From positions 1-62,082 of the forward strand of contig JAFXZC010000013.1 in the NCBI GenBank assembly GCA_017541445.1: a DNA stretch of 62,082 nt. Reading direction: 5' to 3'. The position numbers and the translations under genes are program-made. This document shows positions 27,098 to 37,025 of the stretch, piece by piece (within the stretch, counting starts at the first letter, position 1; every line of letters begins with the position of its first letter). The notes under the pieces were generated by a model. That model was not told where the DNA came from and made no database searches. It saw only the letters and a list, made by a program, of their open reading frames with translations. Source of the DNA: Bacilli bacterium (lineage in GTDB: Bacteria > Bacillota_I > Bacilli_A > RF39 > UBA660).

Positions 27098-27766
27098 ATG
27101 ACTAAATACAAAATTAATCCAGGATTAGCCTGTGTAATGCTAGTAGCATCTTTTATAGCAGGAGGAGCTACATTATTAACAATAACTGCTTTATTATTTC
27201 TATTCTGTGAAATAGATGAAAGAATAGAACAAACTGCAACAAGAATAATAACATTCTTTATAGGAATATCTATAGTAACAATGGGATGGAATTTAATAGT
27301 AGAAGGATCAGGAGTAGTAGTTGATTTAATAGCAAAATTATTTGATACAATAAATAATTTCTTAGATTATTCTGATATGATTAATTATCAAAAATTCTTA
27401 ACTCCAATACAAGCTATTATAAACGCAGCAGACGGTGTTGTAAGTTTATTAATATTATTAGCTAAAATAACTTATATTATTGCTATATTGACAAATAAAC
27501 CATCTAAACCAAACTTTGTAAGTAAAAAGATTGATGAATTTGTATATCAAGCATTAACTTATCTAAATAATGTTAACGTTGGCCAAATGAATCCACAATC
27601 TGCACCAGCAGCTGCAGGACCAGCTCCAGCAGGAGTTGCTCCAGCACCAGCACCTGCACCTGTACCACAACCAATGCAACAAGCTGCACCAGTGCAACCA
27701 ACACCTGTACAAGCACCACCACAACCAGAACAAACACCAGTACAACCACAACAACCAAATATGTAA
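27098..27766 (+). CDS. Membrane protein with Pro/Ala/Gln-rich C-terminal tail
   Basis: Three or four membrane helices occupy residues 8-145. The last ~60 residues are low-complexity Pro-Ala-Gln (PAGVAPAPAPAPVPQPMQQA). The tail resembles the linker in the PrsW protein at 37933 but lacks its zinc ribbon. Low-complexity tails like this are usually disordered. Function unknown. AAGAAGG precedes the start. Confidence 0.7.
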   Translation: MTKYKINPGLACVMLVASFIAGGATLLTITALLFLFCEIDERIEQTATRIITFFIGISIVTMGWNLIVEGSGVVVDLIAKLFDTINNFLDYSDMINYQKFLTPIQAIINAADGVVSLLILLAKITYIIAILTNKPSKPNFVSKKIDEFVYQALTYLNNVNVGQMNPQSAPAAAGPAPAGVAPAPAPAPVPQPMQQAAPVQPTPVQAPPQPEQTPVQPQQPNM

Positions 27767-27769
27767 AAT

Positions 27770-27798
27770 AAAGGTGTATTTACAAAAATACACCTTTT
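27770..27798 (+). terminator. Terminator after the Pro/Gln-tail membrane protein
   Basis: AAAGGTGTATT pairs with AATACACCTTT. Confidence 0.8.
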
Positions 27799-27845
27799 AA
27801 AATGCTCTAAAACCAAAAAAATACGACTAATAATAAGTTTTCTAG

Positions 27846-27873
27846 TTGACAAAATCACTCAAAATGCTATAAT
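27846..27873 (+). promoter_or_regulatory. Promoter of tRNA-Asn
   Basis: Perfect TTGACA and TATAAT are separated by 16 bases, ending 11 bases before the mature tRNA. Confidence 0.8.
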
Positions 27874-27884
27874 TAAAGAGCAAT

Positions 27885-27960
27885 GCCTGATTAGCTCAGT
27901 CGGTAGAGCGCACGGCTGTTAACCGTTAGGTCGTAGGTTCGAGCCCTACATCAGGCGCCA
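27885..27960 (+). tRNA. tRNA-Asn (anticodon GTT), CCA encoded
   Basis: Acceptor GCCTGAT pairs with ATCAGGC, D-arm GCTC/GAGC, anticodon stem CACGG with loop CTGTTAA, and T-arm GTAGG-TTCGAGC-CCTAC. Discriminator G is followed by an encoded CCA. A single-gene transcript with its own promoter and terminator. Confidence 0.96.
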
Positions 27961-27970
27961 TTAAGAATAT

Positions 27971-27995
27971 AAATCCACAAAAGTGGATTTTTTCT
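27971..27995 (+). terminator. Terminator of tRNA-Asn
   Basis: AAATCCAC pairs with GTGGATTT around AAAA, then T. Confidence 0.85.
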
Positions 27996-28049
27996 TTTGC
28001 TTAAAAAAACTAAAATGATATAATAAAACCAAGAAAGAAAAGATATCTA

Positions 28050-29624
28050 ATGAATATAAAAGAACTAAAAAAAGAAGCAAAAAGAAATATAAAAAATAAT
28101 TACTTTAAAAGCTTATTAGTAGTAGTATTTACAACATTTGTTATTTCTGGAGGAATAAACTTATCTTCAAGAAATATCTTAAATAAAACAGATATAACTT
28201 CATCAGAACAAATAGAAGTAGTAAATACATATAATCGAAAAAGTAATAGTGAAGTATTAGATGAAATATTAGAAAAAACAGAACAAGAAAAAGAAACAGA
28301 ATCTAAAATATCTAATAAATACTATAAAGGATTAACATCTACTATAGTAAATGAAACAGCTAAATCAAGATCTATTACATTCGGTATCTTAAATAGTATT
28401 AATAACTTCTTAGGAGGTAATATATCAATAGCATATATAATAATTATATCTAATATAATATTATTCCTATTAAGAGGTTTCTTTCTATCAGCATTAGAAG
28501 TAGGAAGAAATAGATATTTCTTAGAACAAAGAAGATATCTTAACACTAATATAGATAGTGCATTATATCCTTATAAAAAGAAAAGACCAATACATATATC
28601 TGCAATATTAATGTTAAAAGATTTAAAATTATTCTTATGGTCATTAACAATAATAGGTGGAGTAATAAAAACATATGAATATGCAATGATACCATTCCTA
28701 TTAGCAGAAAATCCTAATATGAAAAGTAAAGAACTATTTAAAACAAGTAAAGAATTAATGAAAGGTAATAAATTTAAATTATTTAAAATAGATTTATCTC
28801 TATTACTATATGAATTATTAGGAGTATTTACATTTAGTTTATTAAATATCTTCTTTACTAATATCTATAAAGAAACCATATATGCAGAATTCTATGTAAC
28901 ATTAAGAAATAATAAATACAAAGAATTAACATATAAAGATTTACTAAATGATAAATTATTATATATAGATGAAAAAGTAGATAAAGAATATCCACAAGAA
29001 AAGAAAGAAAAGAAATCATTATTTAATTTAGATTATAATCAAAAATATACAATAATATCATATATCTTATTCTTCTTTACATTTAGCTTTGTAGGATGGA
29101 TATATGAAGTAATGATACATATAGTAAGAGATGGAGAATTTGTAAATAGAGGAACTATGTATGGCCCATGGTTACCAATATATGGATTCGGAGGAATAGC
29201 AATTCTATTTTTCTTAAAAAGATTTAGACATAACCATTTTCATTTATTCTTAGCATCATTTATATTATGTGGAGTATTAGAATATATAGGAGCTTACTTA
29301 TTAGAAACTACTAAACATTTAAAATATTGGGACTATACAGGCTACTTCCTTAATATACATGGAAGAATATGTTTAGAAGGATTAATAATATTTGGTTTAG
29401 GAGGCTGTGGTTTTACTTATATAGCAGGCCCACTATTAGAAAATATATATAAGAAATATAGTCAACATATAAAAAAGATAATAGTAACAATATTATTATT
29501 AATCTTCTCTATAGATTTAATAATATCATCATTTATAAAACCAAATACAGGAGAAGGAATAACTACACCTGCTACAAAAGGACCAATCCAATATGTTAAT
29601 AACTATATATTTATAAACAGGTAA
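28050..29624 (+). CDS. DUF975 / CmpB-like (putative ABC-transporter type IV) membrane fusion protein
   Basis: The N-terminal ~280 residues match DUF975 (MNIKELKKEAKRNIKNNYFK and several helices with a FLLAENPNMKSKELFKTSKE loop). The C-terminal ~200 match the CmpB-like putative ABC-transporter type IV family, with SFVGWIYEVMIH, NRGTMYGPWLPIYGFGG and a GYFLNIHGRICLEGLIIFGL segment. Both families are membrane proteins of unknown function. The fusion suggests they form one unit. The Shine-Dalgarno is weak (AAGAAAG). Confidence 0.82.
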   Translation: MNIKELKKEAKRNIKNNYFKSLLVVVFTTFVISGGINLSSRNILNKTDITSSEQIEVVNTYNRKSNSEVLDEILEKTEQEKETESKISNKYYKGLTSTIVNETAKSRSITFGILNSINNFLGGNISIAYIIIISNIILFLLRGFFLSALEVGRNRYFLEQRRYLNTNIDSALYPYKKKRPIHISAILMLKDLKLFLWSLTIIGGVIKTYEYAMIPFLLAENPNMKSKELFKTSKELMKGNKFKLFKIDLSLLLYELLGVFTFSLLNIFFTNIYKETIYAEFYVTLRNNKYKELTYKDLLNDKLLYIDEKVDKEYPQEKKEKKSLFNLDYNQKYTIISYILFFFTFSFVGWIYEVMIHIVRDGEFVNRGTMYGPWLPIYGFGGIAILFFLKRFRHNHFHLFLASFILCGVLEYIGAYLLETTKHLKYWDYTGYFLNIHGRICLEGLIIFGLGGCGFTYIAGPLLENIYKKYSQHIKKIIVTILLLIFSIDLIISSFIKPNTGEGITTPATKGPIQYVNNYIFINR

Positions 29625-29661
29625 ATATAAAATTATGATATAATCTAGTTGGTGAAGAAAT

Positions 29662-30069
29662 ATGGCTACAAATGTAAAAAATATAAATGAAGTAGAATTT
29701 GAAATAAAATGGAAAGATAAACCAGCTGGCTTATTTCAAAGATTCTTAACAAAATTACATTTAAATTTTACAGAGTATCAAATAACAAAAGATGAATTAA
29801 TAATAAAAAGAGGACTTATATTTCAAAGAGTTAATAGTATAGAATTATATTTATTAAAAGATCCTGATATGACAGTATCTTTATATCAAAGATTACTAGG
29901 AATAGGAACTATTACAGTAGTAGTAGATAGTCATTCAACATCTAATAGAGCAGGAGAAAGACTATTTGTAAGAAATATAAGAAATGCAGATAAAGTAAGA
30001 AAATTATTAAGAGATTCCATAGAAGATGACGTTATGGAAAGAGGCATAACATACATAGATAGGGTGTGA
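29662..30069 (+). CDS. Bacterial PH-domain (DUF304/YdbT-like) protein
   Basis: The 135-residue protein has the bacterial PH pattern: [20 protein letters not shown] and [12 protein letters not shown], then the [12 protein letters not shown] strand. No membrane helix is visible, unlike many family members. The stop is TGA and the next gene begins 4 bases later with its Shine-Dalgarno (AGGGTGTG) inside this gene, so expression is coupled to the AAA+ protein. Confidence 0.82.
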   Translation: MATNVKNINEVEFEIKWKDKPAGLFQRFLTKLHLNFTEYQITKDELIIKRGLIFQRVNSIELYLLKDPDMTVSLYQRLLGIGTITVVVDSHSTSNRAGERLFVRNIRNADKVRKLLRDSIEDDVMERGITYIDRV

Positions 30070-30073
30070 TAAT

Positions 30074-31240
30074 ATGGAAGGAATAAAATATTCAGTAGGT
30101 GGCAATAAACAAGTACCATCAATAGATGAAGCGTTAAAACCAATAGTACCTGATTCATATTTAGATATACCATATGAAGAAGAACAAGAAGAGGAAGAAA
30201 GACCTCAAATTTATAAAGAACATAGTACAGATACAAAGATACCTGAACCAATAGAACAACCAACATATGAAAATGTAGAAGCACTTAATAGTGAAGATAC
30301 ACAATTTGGCGTATATGATGGAACAGTAAGTATCTTAGATAGATATGGACAAAATTTAACAGATAGAGAATATATTACTGATCCAGCTATTGGAAGAGAT
30401 GACGAAATAAAACAAGTTATTATGACATTATTAACACCAGAAAAGAGTGCCTTATTAGTAGGTAAAGCCGGTGTAGGTAAAACATCTATTGTAGAAGGTA
30501 TTGCATACCGTATAATAACAAAACAAGTTCCAAATGCTTTATTAGGCTATAAAATCTATAAACTAAATGTAACATCTCTATTAGGTAAAACAGAATCTAA
30601 TGGTCAAATAGAATCAAGAGTAGATCTATTAGTAAAAGAATTAGCAAAAAGACCAAAAACTATTTTATTCTTAGATGAAACACACGTATTAGTAAATAAA
30701 AATGGAGCAGAGCAAGGAATTGACTTTGCCAATATGTTTAAAGCAGGATTAGACCGTGGAGAAATAAAAATGATAGGTGCTACAACAGATGAAGAATATG
30801 AACAATATATCTTAAAAGATAGAGCCTTCTTAAGAAGATTCCAAAAGATAGATGTAGCAGAAGCAGATCAAGAAACATGTGTAAAAATTCTAATGGGAAC
30901 ATATCCAAAAATAGAAAAGAAAACTGGAGTTCATTTTGAATATACAGACTTTGTAATAGAAAGAATAATGCGTTTCATAGTAGATATGACAGATGAATAT
31001 AAAAGAGTATATGAAATATCATCCAGATATCCAGATATCTGTTTAACAATAGTATCTAACGCCTTTACATATGCTTTATTTGATAATGAAAATGTATGTA
31101 AAATAAAACATATCTATAAAGCAGTAGTTAATGCAAGAAATGTATATGAAGATGCTAAAAAGAAATCAATAGAAAAATTCAAAAAAGATTTTGCAGACTT
31201 AATAGCAGAAGAAAATGTAAATTTAGATGAAATCAATTAA
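30074..31240 (+). CDS. Single-ring Clp-type AAA+ ATPase
   Basis: The 388-residue protein has one AAA+ module related to ClpA/ClpB D1: Walker [10 protein letters not shown], Walker [10 protein letters not shown], sensor-1 [13 protein letters not shown] and arginine-finger region [11 protein letters not shown]. The Clp N-domain, the second AAA+ ring and a ClpP-docking loop are absent. Residues 1-95 are acidic and low complexity ([11 protein letters not shown]). Single-ring forms often serve as remodelling ATPases for a particular system. Here the partner may be the coupled PH-domain protein. It is followed by a terminator. Confidence 0.85.
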   Translation: MEGIKYSVGGNKQVPSIDEALKPIVPDSYLDIPYEEEQEEEERPQIYKEHSTDTKIPEPIEQPTYENVEALNSEDTQFGVYDGTVSILDRYGQNLTDREYITDPAIGRDDEIKQVIMTLLTPEKSALLVGKAGVGKTSIVEGIAYRIITKQVPNALLGYKIYKLNVTSLLGKTESNGQIESRVDLLVKELAKRPKTILFLDETHVLVNKNGAEQGIDFANMFKAGLDRGEIKMIGATTDEEYEQYILKDRAFLRRFQKIDVAEADQETCVKILMGTYPKIEKKTGVHFEYTDFVIERIMRFIVDMTDEYKRVYEISSRYPDICLTIVSNAFTYALFDNENVCKIKHIYKAVVNARNVYEDAKKKSIEKFKKDFADLIAEENVNLDEIN

Positions 31241-31269
31241 AAAAGAACTATTTATTATCTAGTTCTTTT
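31241..31269. terminator. Bidirectional terminator
   Basis: AAAAGAACTA pairs with TAGTTCTTTT; the convergent gene ends inside it. Confidence 0.82.
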
Positions 31270-32357
31270 TTCTTTTTCTTCCATTCTCTTTTTTTCTTCT
31301 TTAAATCTTTATCTTTAGGAAATAACTTAATAGCTTCATCTAATCTTTCTAAAGCTTTATCTATATAACCACATTCATATTCACAATCAGCTAAATACTT
31401 ATAAATAGTACCATCCCAAGGAGCAGCTTCATTAGTATATTTATCATTCCTCTTATCTATAAACAAAGCCTGATTTAATAATCTTCTAGCATTAGTATAA
31501 TCTTTTAAATGATAATAATATCTACCTAAATAAAATCTAGGTTCTCTAACCGTAGGAGTTTCATTAATAGCCATATTATAAAATAGAATAGCTTCTTGAA
31601 CATAACCTTTACCTCTATAACTATCAGCAATATATCTCATAGCAAAAGCTCTCTCTTGATCCCATTTCTCATTAGGTAAATTTAATAACTTATGTAATAT
31701 AGCAATACAATCATCATATCTACCTTTAACTAAATATTCTCTACCTAATAAATAATGAGCTCTAGGATCATTAGGTAATTCTTTAACTTGTACTTCTAAT
31801 AAATCTAAATAAAAATCTCTATTCTTCTTAACATCATGAAAATGATCTAAAACAACACCAGGAGCTTCTATTTCTTTTTGAACAACAGAACATCTTAAAT
31901 ATTCATGAATAGGTCTTTCCCAATGAAAATTCTCTCTAGAATGTATTTTACCTAACCAGAATGTAGTACCAGGTCTACCATCCTCAGTAAGACTCCAATT
32001 ATATGTATATTTTAATCTATTAACATTAGGTTCACTAACCCAAGCTTTCTCAATCTTTTCTCTCCAACCAGGACGAAATCTCTCATCTATATCTGTACAT
32101 ACACAAATATCTACATCCTTAGGAACTAAATCTAAAGAATCATTTCTTGCAACATCAAATCTAAATTCATCATATTTCTTTTCAGAAACATGTACTTTTT
32201 TATATTTCTTAAATAACTTAATAGTATTATCAGTAGAACCAGTATCTAAAACATAGATATCATCTGCTTCTTTCATAGATTCATACCATAAATCTACATT
32301 CTTTTCTTCATTCTTACATATAGCATAAACAACAACCTTTATAAAAACCACCCTCAA
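31248..32357 (-). CDS. Family 2 glycosyltransferase with TPR repeats
   Basis: The N-terminal ~210 residues form a GT-A fold with AICKNEEKNVDLW, VLDTGSTDNT and the metal-binding CTDIDERF (DxD). The C-terminal ~150 residues are TPR helices (RAHYLLGREYLVKGRYDDCI, PRFYLGRYYYHLKDYTNARR). Such proteins transfer sugars to envelope glycans or proteins; the acceptor is unknown. The upstream gene ends at TGA overlapping a TTG that would start MRVVFIKVVV; GTG three codons on is another possibility. The exact start is uncertain. Confidence 0.85.
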   Translation of the reverse strand: MRVVFIKVVVYAICKNEEKNVDLWYESMKEADDIYVLDTGSTDNTIKLFKKYKKVHVSEKKYDEFRFDVARNDSLDLVPKDVDICVCTDIDERFRPGWREKIEKAWVSEPNVNRLKYTYNWSLTEDGRPGTTFWLGKIHSRENFHWERPIHEYLRCSVVQKEIEAPGVVLDHFHDVKKNRDFYLDLLEVQVKELPNDPRAHYLLGREYLVKGRYDDCIAILHKLLNLPNEKWDQERAFAMRYIADSYRGKGYVQEAILFYNMAINETPTVREPRFYLGRYYYHLKDYTNARRLLNQALFIDKRNDKYTNEAAPWDGTIYKYLADCEYECGYIDKALERLDEAIKLFPKDKDLKKKKREWKKKKKELDNK

Positions 32358-32971
32358 ACTAATTTACTTCTAAATAATAAAGTATAACTAATTAAAACAA
32401 TATGCCCAAAAGCCCAACCACCAATAATATCAGTAGCAAAATGAGCACCTAAATATATCCTACTAATAGCAATAACAAAAGCTAATATAAATAATAATCC
32501 ACAATATAATACTTTCTTATGTTTATTAATATTCTTATGCCAAATACTATAAATAAGTATTCCATATAATACACAACCTATCATAGTATGTCCACTAGGA
32601 TAACTAAATGATTTCTCAGTAACTAAATTAATTAAAGTAGGTCTAGGTCTTGCAATAATTAATTTAACACTTTCATCTAATATATATGCTATTAATACAG
32701 CTAACATTTCAAAAAATGTTTTCTTTCTATTTCTACTTATAATAAAAATAAATAATACTATAGAAATAACTCCTATAGTACTACCTAAAGAAGTAATACA
32801 TTTAAATATAGTAGTAATAGCATCATTATGAAAATAATAAACCATATCATAAACATATTTATCAAAACCATCAGTCTTCTTTAAACATACTAAAGTAGTA
32901 TTAATAATAAAAATAATAACCCATATTACTAATACAATATATGATCTATATCTTTTAATATAATCATTCAT
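32354..32971 (-). CDS. PAP2-family membrane phosphatase
   Basis: The 205-residue protein has six hydrophobic helices and the three phosphatase motifs: KLIIARPRPT (KxxxxxxRP), SYPSGHT (PSGH) and SRIYLGAHFATDIIGG (SRxxxxxHxxxD). Family members dephosphorylate lipid phosphates such as undecaprenyl pyrophosphate or phosphatidylglycerol phosphate. It starts 8 bases inside the upstream HD gene and ends in an overlap with the glycosyltransferase, so the three form one coupled unit. Confidence 0.9.
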   Translation of the reverse strand: MNDYIKRYRSYIVLVIWVIIFIINTTLVCLKKTDGFDKYVYDMVYYFHNDAITTIFKCITSLGSTIGVISIVLFIFIISRNRKKTFFEMLAVLIAYILDESVKLIIARPRPTLINLVTEKSFSYPSGHTMIGCVLYGILIYSIWHKNINKHKKVLYCGLLFILAFVIAISRIYLGAHFATDIIGGWAFGHIVLISYTLLFRSKLV

Positions 32972-33521
32972 CTACATCACCAAAATAAATAATTAAAAGT
33001 TTTTTATATCTATCAAGTAAACTTTGATCAGCACCTTTTTCTTTTGCAATATAATAAGATTCTCTATATAACCACATATTCTCATCTTTACTACCACCAG
33101 AAGACTTCCATACTTTATCTCCTACATCTAAGAATAATTCGTAATCAGCCACTAAATTCTGAATCTTATCAGCAATCATTATATTAATAACATTTAAATC
33201 ATAATTCTTTTTAATTCTATTTAAAAAATCTCTTTTTCTATCTAACCATTTAGGAATAGACATATTCTCAGATAAATCATAAACTATATCAGCAACTAAA
33301 GTACCAAACATTTCTTCAATATCTTCATAACCATAAGTAGAATCATTAATAATATCATGTAGAATAGCAGCGACAATAACATCTTCTGAATAAGTAATAT
33401 TTCTAATCATCATTCCAACAATCATAGAATGAAAAGAAATATCTATATTTTCATTTTTTCTCTTTTGACCTTTATAAGCTTTTACCATAAAATGAATAGC
33501 TTCTTCAACTTTTGTATACAT
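32964..33521 (-). CDS. HD-domain phosphohydrolase
   Basis: MYTKVEEAIHFMVKAY is chosen as start (AGGTGG site upstream). HD motif residues are visible: FHSMIVG, AAILHDIINDSTYGYEDI and the late NIMIADKIQN. The arrangement resembles the hydrolase half of RelA/SpoT and small HD4-type enzymes, so nucleotide (possibly ppGpp) hydrolysis is plausible but not shown. No synthetase domain is present. Confidence 0.8.
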   Translation of the reverse strand: MYTKVEEAIHFMVKAYKGQKRKNENIDISFHSMIVGMMIRNITYSEDVIVAAILHDIINDSTYGYEDIEEMFGTLVADIVYDLSENMSIPKWLDRKRDFLNRIKKNYDLNVINIMIADKIQNLVADYELFLDVGDKVWKSSGGSKDENMWLYRESYYIAKEKGADQSLLDRYKKLLIIYFGDVDE

Positions 33522-33569
33522 CGAAACCACCTACTATTAATATTTTAAAATATATTTTTAATTTAATCA

Positions 33570-33592
33570 AATAAAAAAGGGGATTAATCCCC
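33570..33592 (-). terminator. Minus-strand terminator
   Basis: GGGGA-TTAA-TCCCC followed on the minus strand by TTTTTT, overlapping the stop of the MazG-like gene. Confidence 0.75.
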
Positions 33593-33904
33593 ATTCTGTA
33601 ATACTTTTTCTAAATAAATCTTCTTTTTAAAAGTACCTCTTTTTAAAGCTTTCTTCTTTCTCTTAATTTCTATATCTTTATAAGAAGAACCTCTTTCTTT
33701 TAAAATAGCTCTAATTACTTCTAATATATCAACCATTTCTTCAATATTATTATCTTTTAAATATTCATTAACTTCTTCTAATAACTTCTTATCTAATTCT
33801 TTTAAATAACCCTCTTTACTTAATACTTTAGTAACAGGCAATTCATTATCTTTTAAAATAATATCAGGAATATTATCTCTAACTAACTTATTATATACTT
33901 TCAT
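33584..33904 (-). CDS. MazG-like nucleotide pyrophosphohydrolase
   Basis: The 106-residue protein begins MKVYNKLVRDNIPDII, the signature of small house-cleaning NTP pyrophosphohydrolases (phosphoribosyl-ATP pyrophosphohydrolase-like). KKLLEEVNEYL...EEMVDILEVI supplies the metal-binding ExxE...ExxD helices. It probably hydrolyses non-canonical NTPs in the cytoplasm. Transcribed alone or with the ABC-F gene upstream (31 bases between them). Confidence 0.88.
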   Translation of the reverse strand: MKVYNKLVRDNIPDIILKDNELPVTKVLSKEGYLKELDKKLLEEVNEYLKDNNIEEMVDILEVIRAILKERGSSYKDIEIKRKKKALKRGTFKKKIYLEKVLQNGD

Positions 33905-33935
33905 AATACCATCCCTCTAACTAAATTATACCATA

Positions 33936-35567
33936 TTATTTATATTTACTCTTATTATTTAACTCTTGATAATATAAAACAATATCTCTATCATAATATC
34001 TAATTTGACCACTAGGTAACATTAACATTCTTTCTATACCTAAATTATCTACAAAACTAATATTATGACTAACTACTAACATAGTACCTTTATAATCTCT
34101 AAAAGTATTAGCTATTATTTCTTGTGTCTCAGGATCCAAATGATTAGTAGGTTCATCTAATATTAAAGTATTAGCTCCACTAATAGCTATTTTAGCTAAA
34201 GCAACACGACTTCTTTCTCCAGGAGATAAAACACTTACTTTCTTAAATACACTATCTCCAGAGAATAAAAAGTTACCTAAAAAAGATCTTAAATCTCTAT
34301 CACTAAGATTAAATTCACTAAAATTACCCATAATAGTTTTATCATTATCTAGTAATTCATGTTCTTGAGCATAATAACCTATATCACATTTATCATTTAT
34401 TACTATAGAACCACTAAGTGGTTCTAATATACCAACTAATAACTTTAAAAGAGTAGACTTACCAATACCATTTTCTCCAACTATTAAAAACTTTTCTCCT
34501 CTAGTTAAATCAAAAGTTAAATTATTAATTAATATCTTATCTTTATTATACCCAAAACATAATTCTTCACACTTAATAGGAGTAAAACCAGATTCTCTCT
34601 TAATATTTAATTTAACTCTAGATACTTTTTCTTTCTTTTCTAAAACAATTTTATGTTCTTCTAATCTTTCTAACTTCTTAATTCTATCTTTAGCAATATT
34701 AGCTTTCTTTTCATTACCACCTATATATTTAGCAATAATTCTTTTTAATTTATCTTCTTCTTTAACTTGTTTATCATACAATCTCTCTTGAGTCTTTAAT
34801 CTCTCATTTCTTATCTTAATATATTTCTCATAATTACCAGGATATAACTCCATACTATGATTACTTTTATCTACATATAATGTCTGAGTAGTAACACTAG
34901 TTAAAAACTCTATATCATGACTAATAACTAAAATAGTACCATTATAATTTCTTAAATAATTAATAATATAATCTTTACTATCATTATCTAAATGATTAGT
35001 AGGTTCATCTAATAATAATATTTCTGGATTAGAGTAGAGTAATCTAGCAAAAGCAATCTTACTTTTTTGCCCACCAGATAAATTACATAATTTCATATCT
35101 AATAAATCACTATCTATATTCATACCATTTATTATTCTAAGTAATATAGACTCACAACTATATACTTCATAATATTCTAACTTTTGTTGAATCTTACCAA
35201 TTTCTTTCATTAAATATTTAATCTTTTTTTCATCAGTCTCTATACTAACATCACTATATGCTTTAGCTAAATCATCTTCTAATTTCTTAATAGGTCTACC
35301 ATCTAATAAATAATCAAATACACTTATATCCATATTAGGTATTTCATCACTAATTACTTGAGGTAAAAAACCAATTCTAGTACCAGGTTTTATAATTATT
35401 TTACCTTTATCAGGTTCTAATTTACCCATTATTAATTTAAAGAAAGTACTCTTACCAGCACCATTCATACCAATAATACCAACTTTTTCTTTATCATTAA
35501 TTTGTAAGTTAACATCTTCAAATATCTCTTGTAAACCAAAAGACATATATAAATCTTTAATAATCAT
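33936..35567 (-). CDS. ABC-F family ATPase
   Basis: The 543-residue soluble protein has two ABC cassettes and no membrane domain: Walker A GMNGAGKST and GENGIGKST, signatures LSGGQKS and LSPGERSR, and Walker B ILLLDEPTNHLD and TLILDEPTNHLD. A basic linker lies between (KKANIAKDRIKKLERLEEHK). ABC-F proteins bind the ribosomal E site; some give antibiotic resistance and others are housekeeping translation factors. The linker alone does not tell which. MIIKDLYMSFG is the start, from GAGGTGAT. Confidence 0.93.
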   Translation of the reverse strand: MIIKDLYMSFGLQEIFEDVNLQINDKEKVGIIGMNGAGKSTFFKLIMGKLEPDKGKIIIKPGTRIGFLPQVISDEIPNMDISVFDYLLDGRPIKKLEDDLAKAYSDVSIETDEKKIKYLMKEIGKIQQKLEYYEVYSCESILLRIINGMNIDSDLLDMKLCNLSGGQKSKIAFARLLYSNPEILLLDEPTNHLDNDSKDYIINYLRNYNGTILVISHDIEFLTSVTTQTLYVDKSNHSMELYPGNYEKYIKIRNERLKTQERLYDKQVKEEDKLKRIIAKYIGGNEKKANIAKDRIKKLERLEEHKIVLEKKEKVSRVKLNIKRESGFTPIKCEELCFGYNKDKILINNLTFDLTRGEKFLIVGENGIGKSTLLKLLVGILEPLSGSIVINDKCDIGYYAQEHELLDNDKTIMGNFSEFNLSDRDLRSFLGNFLFSGDSVFKKVSVLSPGERSRVALAKIAISGANTLILDEPTNHLDPETQEIIANTFRDYKGTMLVVSHNISFVDNLGIERMLMLPSGQIRYYDRDIVLYYQELNNKSKYK

Positions 35568-35601
35568 AGATATCACCTCACAACATAGATTATAACAAAA
35601 A

Positions 35602-35629
35602 AAAATAAACTATATAAATAGTTTATTTT
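35602..35629 (-). terminator. Minus-strand terminator after the lipoprotein
   Basis: A perfect 11-bp stem AAAATAAACTA/TAGTTTATTTT, with a T run on the minus strand. Confidence 0.75.
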
Positions 35630-35637
35630 AATATTTC

Positions 35638-36120
35638 CTACTTAGAAAGTTTGCAACTTCCGCCTTCTTCTTCAGCAGACTTTTTAAGTTCTTCTAAAGT
35701 ATCAGCATCTAATTTGTCAATAGTACCATCTTCAACTAACTCTTCACCATATTTTTCACCGTTGTAAACAATTTTAGCAACATAATTGTCACCAGAAGCT
35801 TTTAATGAACAACTTTCAACGCTATCTTCTTGATCAGAACACATCATTTTTTCAAGTTCTTCATCACTATCAGCAAAACCTTCATATAAACTCTTTGGTA
35901 AAGAGACTTCCATAGTTACCTTAGTTAATTTGTAAGTCTTCTTATCTTGTTCAACAGTAATTTCCATTTTTTCGTCATCTTCTTGTTGAGTACAAGTTAA
36001 AGTAGCTACATTAGAATCTTTTTTAGAATCTTTCTTATCGCTATCTTCAGAATCCTTTCCGCATCCAGTAACTAATAAACCAGCTGCTAATAGAAGTAAT
36101 AAGTTTTTCTTCTTCATCAT
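35638..36120 (-). CDS. Lipoprotein, DUF1307-like
   Basis: MMKKKNLLLLLAAGLLVTGC is a lipoprotein signal with lipobox LVTGC; Cys20 would be lipidated. A Lys/Asp/Ser linker follows, then ~120 residues of acidic domain with LTCTQQEDDEKMEI, a CSDQEDSVESC pair and a final SCKLSK, so disulphides are possible. The pattern recalls small YehR/DUF1307 lipoproteins, but this is tentative. GGAGG precedes the start. Confidence 0.8.
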   Translation of the reverse strand: MMKKKNLLLLLAAGLLVTGCGKDSEDSDKKDSKKDSNVATLTCTQQEDDEKMEITVEQDKKTYKLTKVTMEVSLPKSLYEGFADSDEELEKMMCSDQEDSVESCSLKASGDNYVAKIVYNGEKYGEELVEDGTIDKLDADTLEELKKSAEEEGGSCKLSK

Positions 36121-36171
36121 TTTTCCTCCAATCAATACAAATATTTTATCATATTATTTACAATATTAAAA

Positions 36172-36999
36172 CTATTTTTGTAAATAATATGCATTTAGCA
36201 CATTATACATTAATTCAGTAACAGTCATAGGACCAACCCCACCAGGAACTGGTGTTATATATTTACATTTATCTTTTACATCATCAAAGTAAACATCACC
36301 ATATAATTTACCATCACATCTATTAATACCAACATCTATTATAGTAGAACCCTTTTTTATCATATCTCTATTAATAAACCATTTCTTACCAATAGCAACA
36401 ACTAATATATCAGCTTTCTTAGTAATTTTTTCTAAATCCTTAGTTCTAGAATGACATATAGTAACAGTAGCATTTCTATTTAACAACATATTTGCAATAG
36501 GTTTACCTACTAAAATACTTCTACCTACAACAACAGCATTAGCTCCCTCAATAGGTATTTTATAATAATCTAATAAATCAATAATTCCTTTAGGAGTACA
36601 AGGTACTAAACCTTTCTCATTATTAACTAATTTACCAGCATTAATATATGTTAAACCATCCACATCTTTTAAATGAGATATTCTATTTTGAATTCTATTC
36701 TCATCCAAATGTTTAGGCAAAGGCATTTGTACTAAAATACCATGTATACTTTTATCATTATTTAATTTATCTATCTCATCAAGAATAACTTCTTCTTTAA
36801 CATCACTATCATATTTCTTATGAATAAACTTATAACCAAGTTCAGTAGCTAGTTTTTCTTTTTGTCTAATATAAACAATACTAGCTTCATCATCACCAAC
36901 TTGAATAACAGCTAACCCTAATTGAGTATCTAAATCCTTTATAATATTTTTTAATTCCTCAATCTTTTTATTCTTTACTTCTTTCCCATCAATTAACAT
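36172..36999 (-). CDS. folD: Methylenetetrahydrofolate dehydrogenase / cyclohydrolase
   Basis: A bifunctional one-carbon enzyme interconverting 5,10-methylene-, methenyl- and 10-formyl-tetrahydrofolate with NADP. Motifs: YIRQKEKLA (catalytic Tyr and Lys), GILVQMPLPKHL, VVVGRSILVGKPIANMLL (nucleotide site) and ITPVPGGVGPMTVTELM. The length of 275 is normal. GGTGAT precedes the ATG. Confidence 0.96.
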   Translation of the reverse strand: MLIDGKEVKNKKIEELKNIIKDLDTQLGLAVIQVGDDEASIVYIRQKEKLATELGYKFIHKKYDSDVKEEVILDEIDKLNNDKSIHGILVQMPLPKHLDENRIQNRISHLKDVDGLTYINAGKLVNNEKGLVPCTPKGIIDLLDYYKIPIEGANAVVVGRSILVGKPIANMLLNRNATVTICHSRTKDLEKITKKADILVVAIGKKWFINRDMIKKGSTIIDVGINRCDGKLYGDVYFDDVKDKCKYITPVPGGVGPMTVTELMYNVLNAYYLQK

Positions 37000-37025
37000 G
37001 TTATCACCATAAAAATTATATCATA

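Noticed and set aside
27559..27858. Cys/Gly-rich minus-strand frames opposite the Pro/Gln tail
   Set aside because: These are antisense reading of the Pro-Ala-Gln low-complexity codons; no Shine-Dalgarno or family signal.
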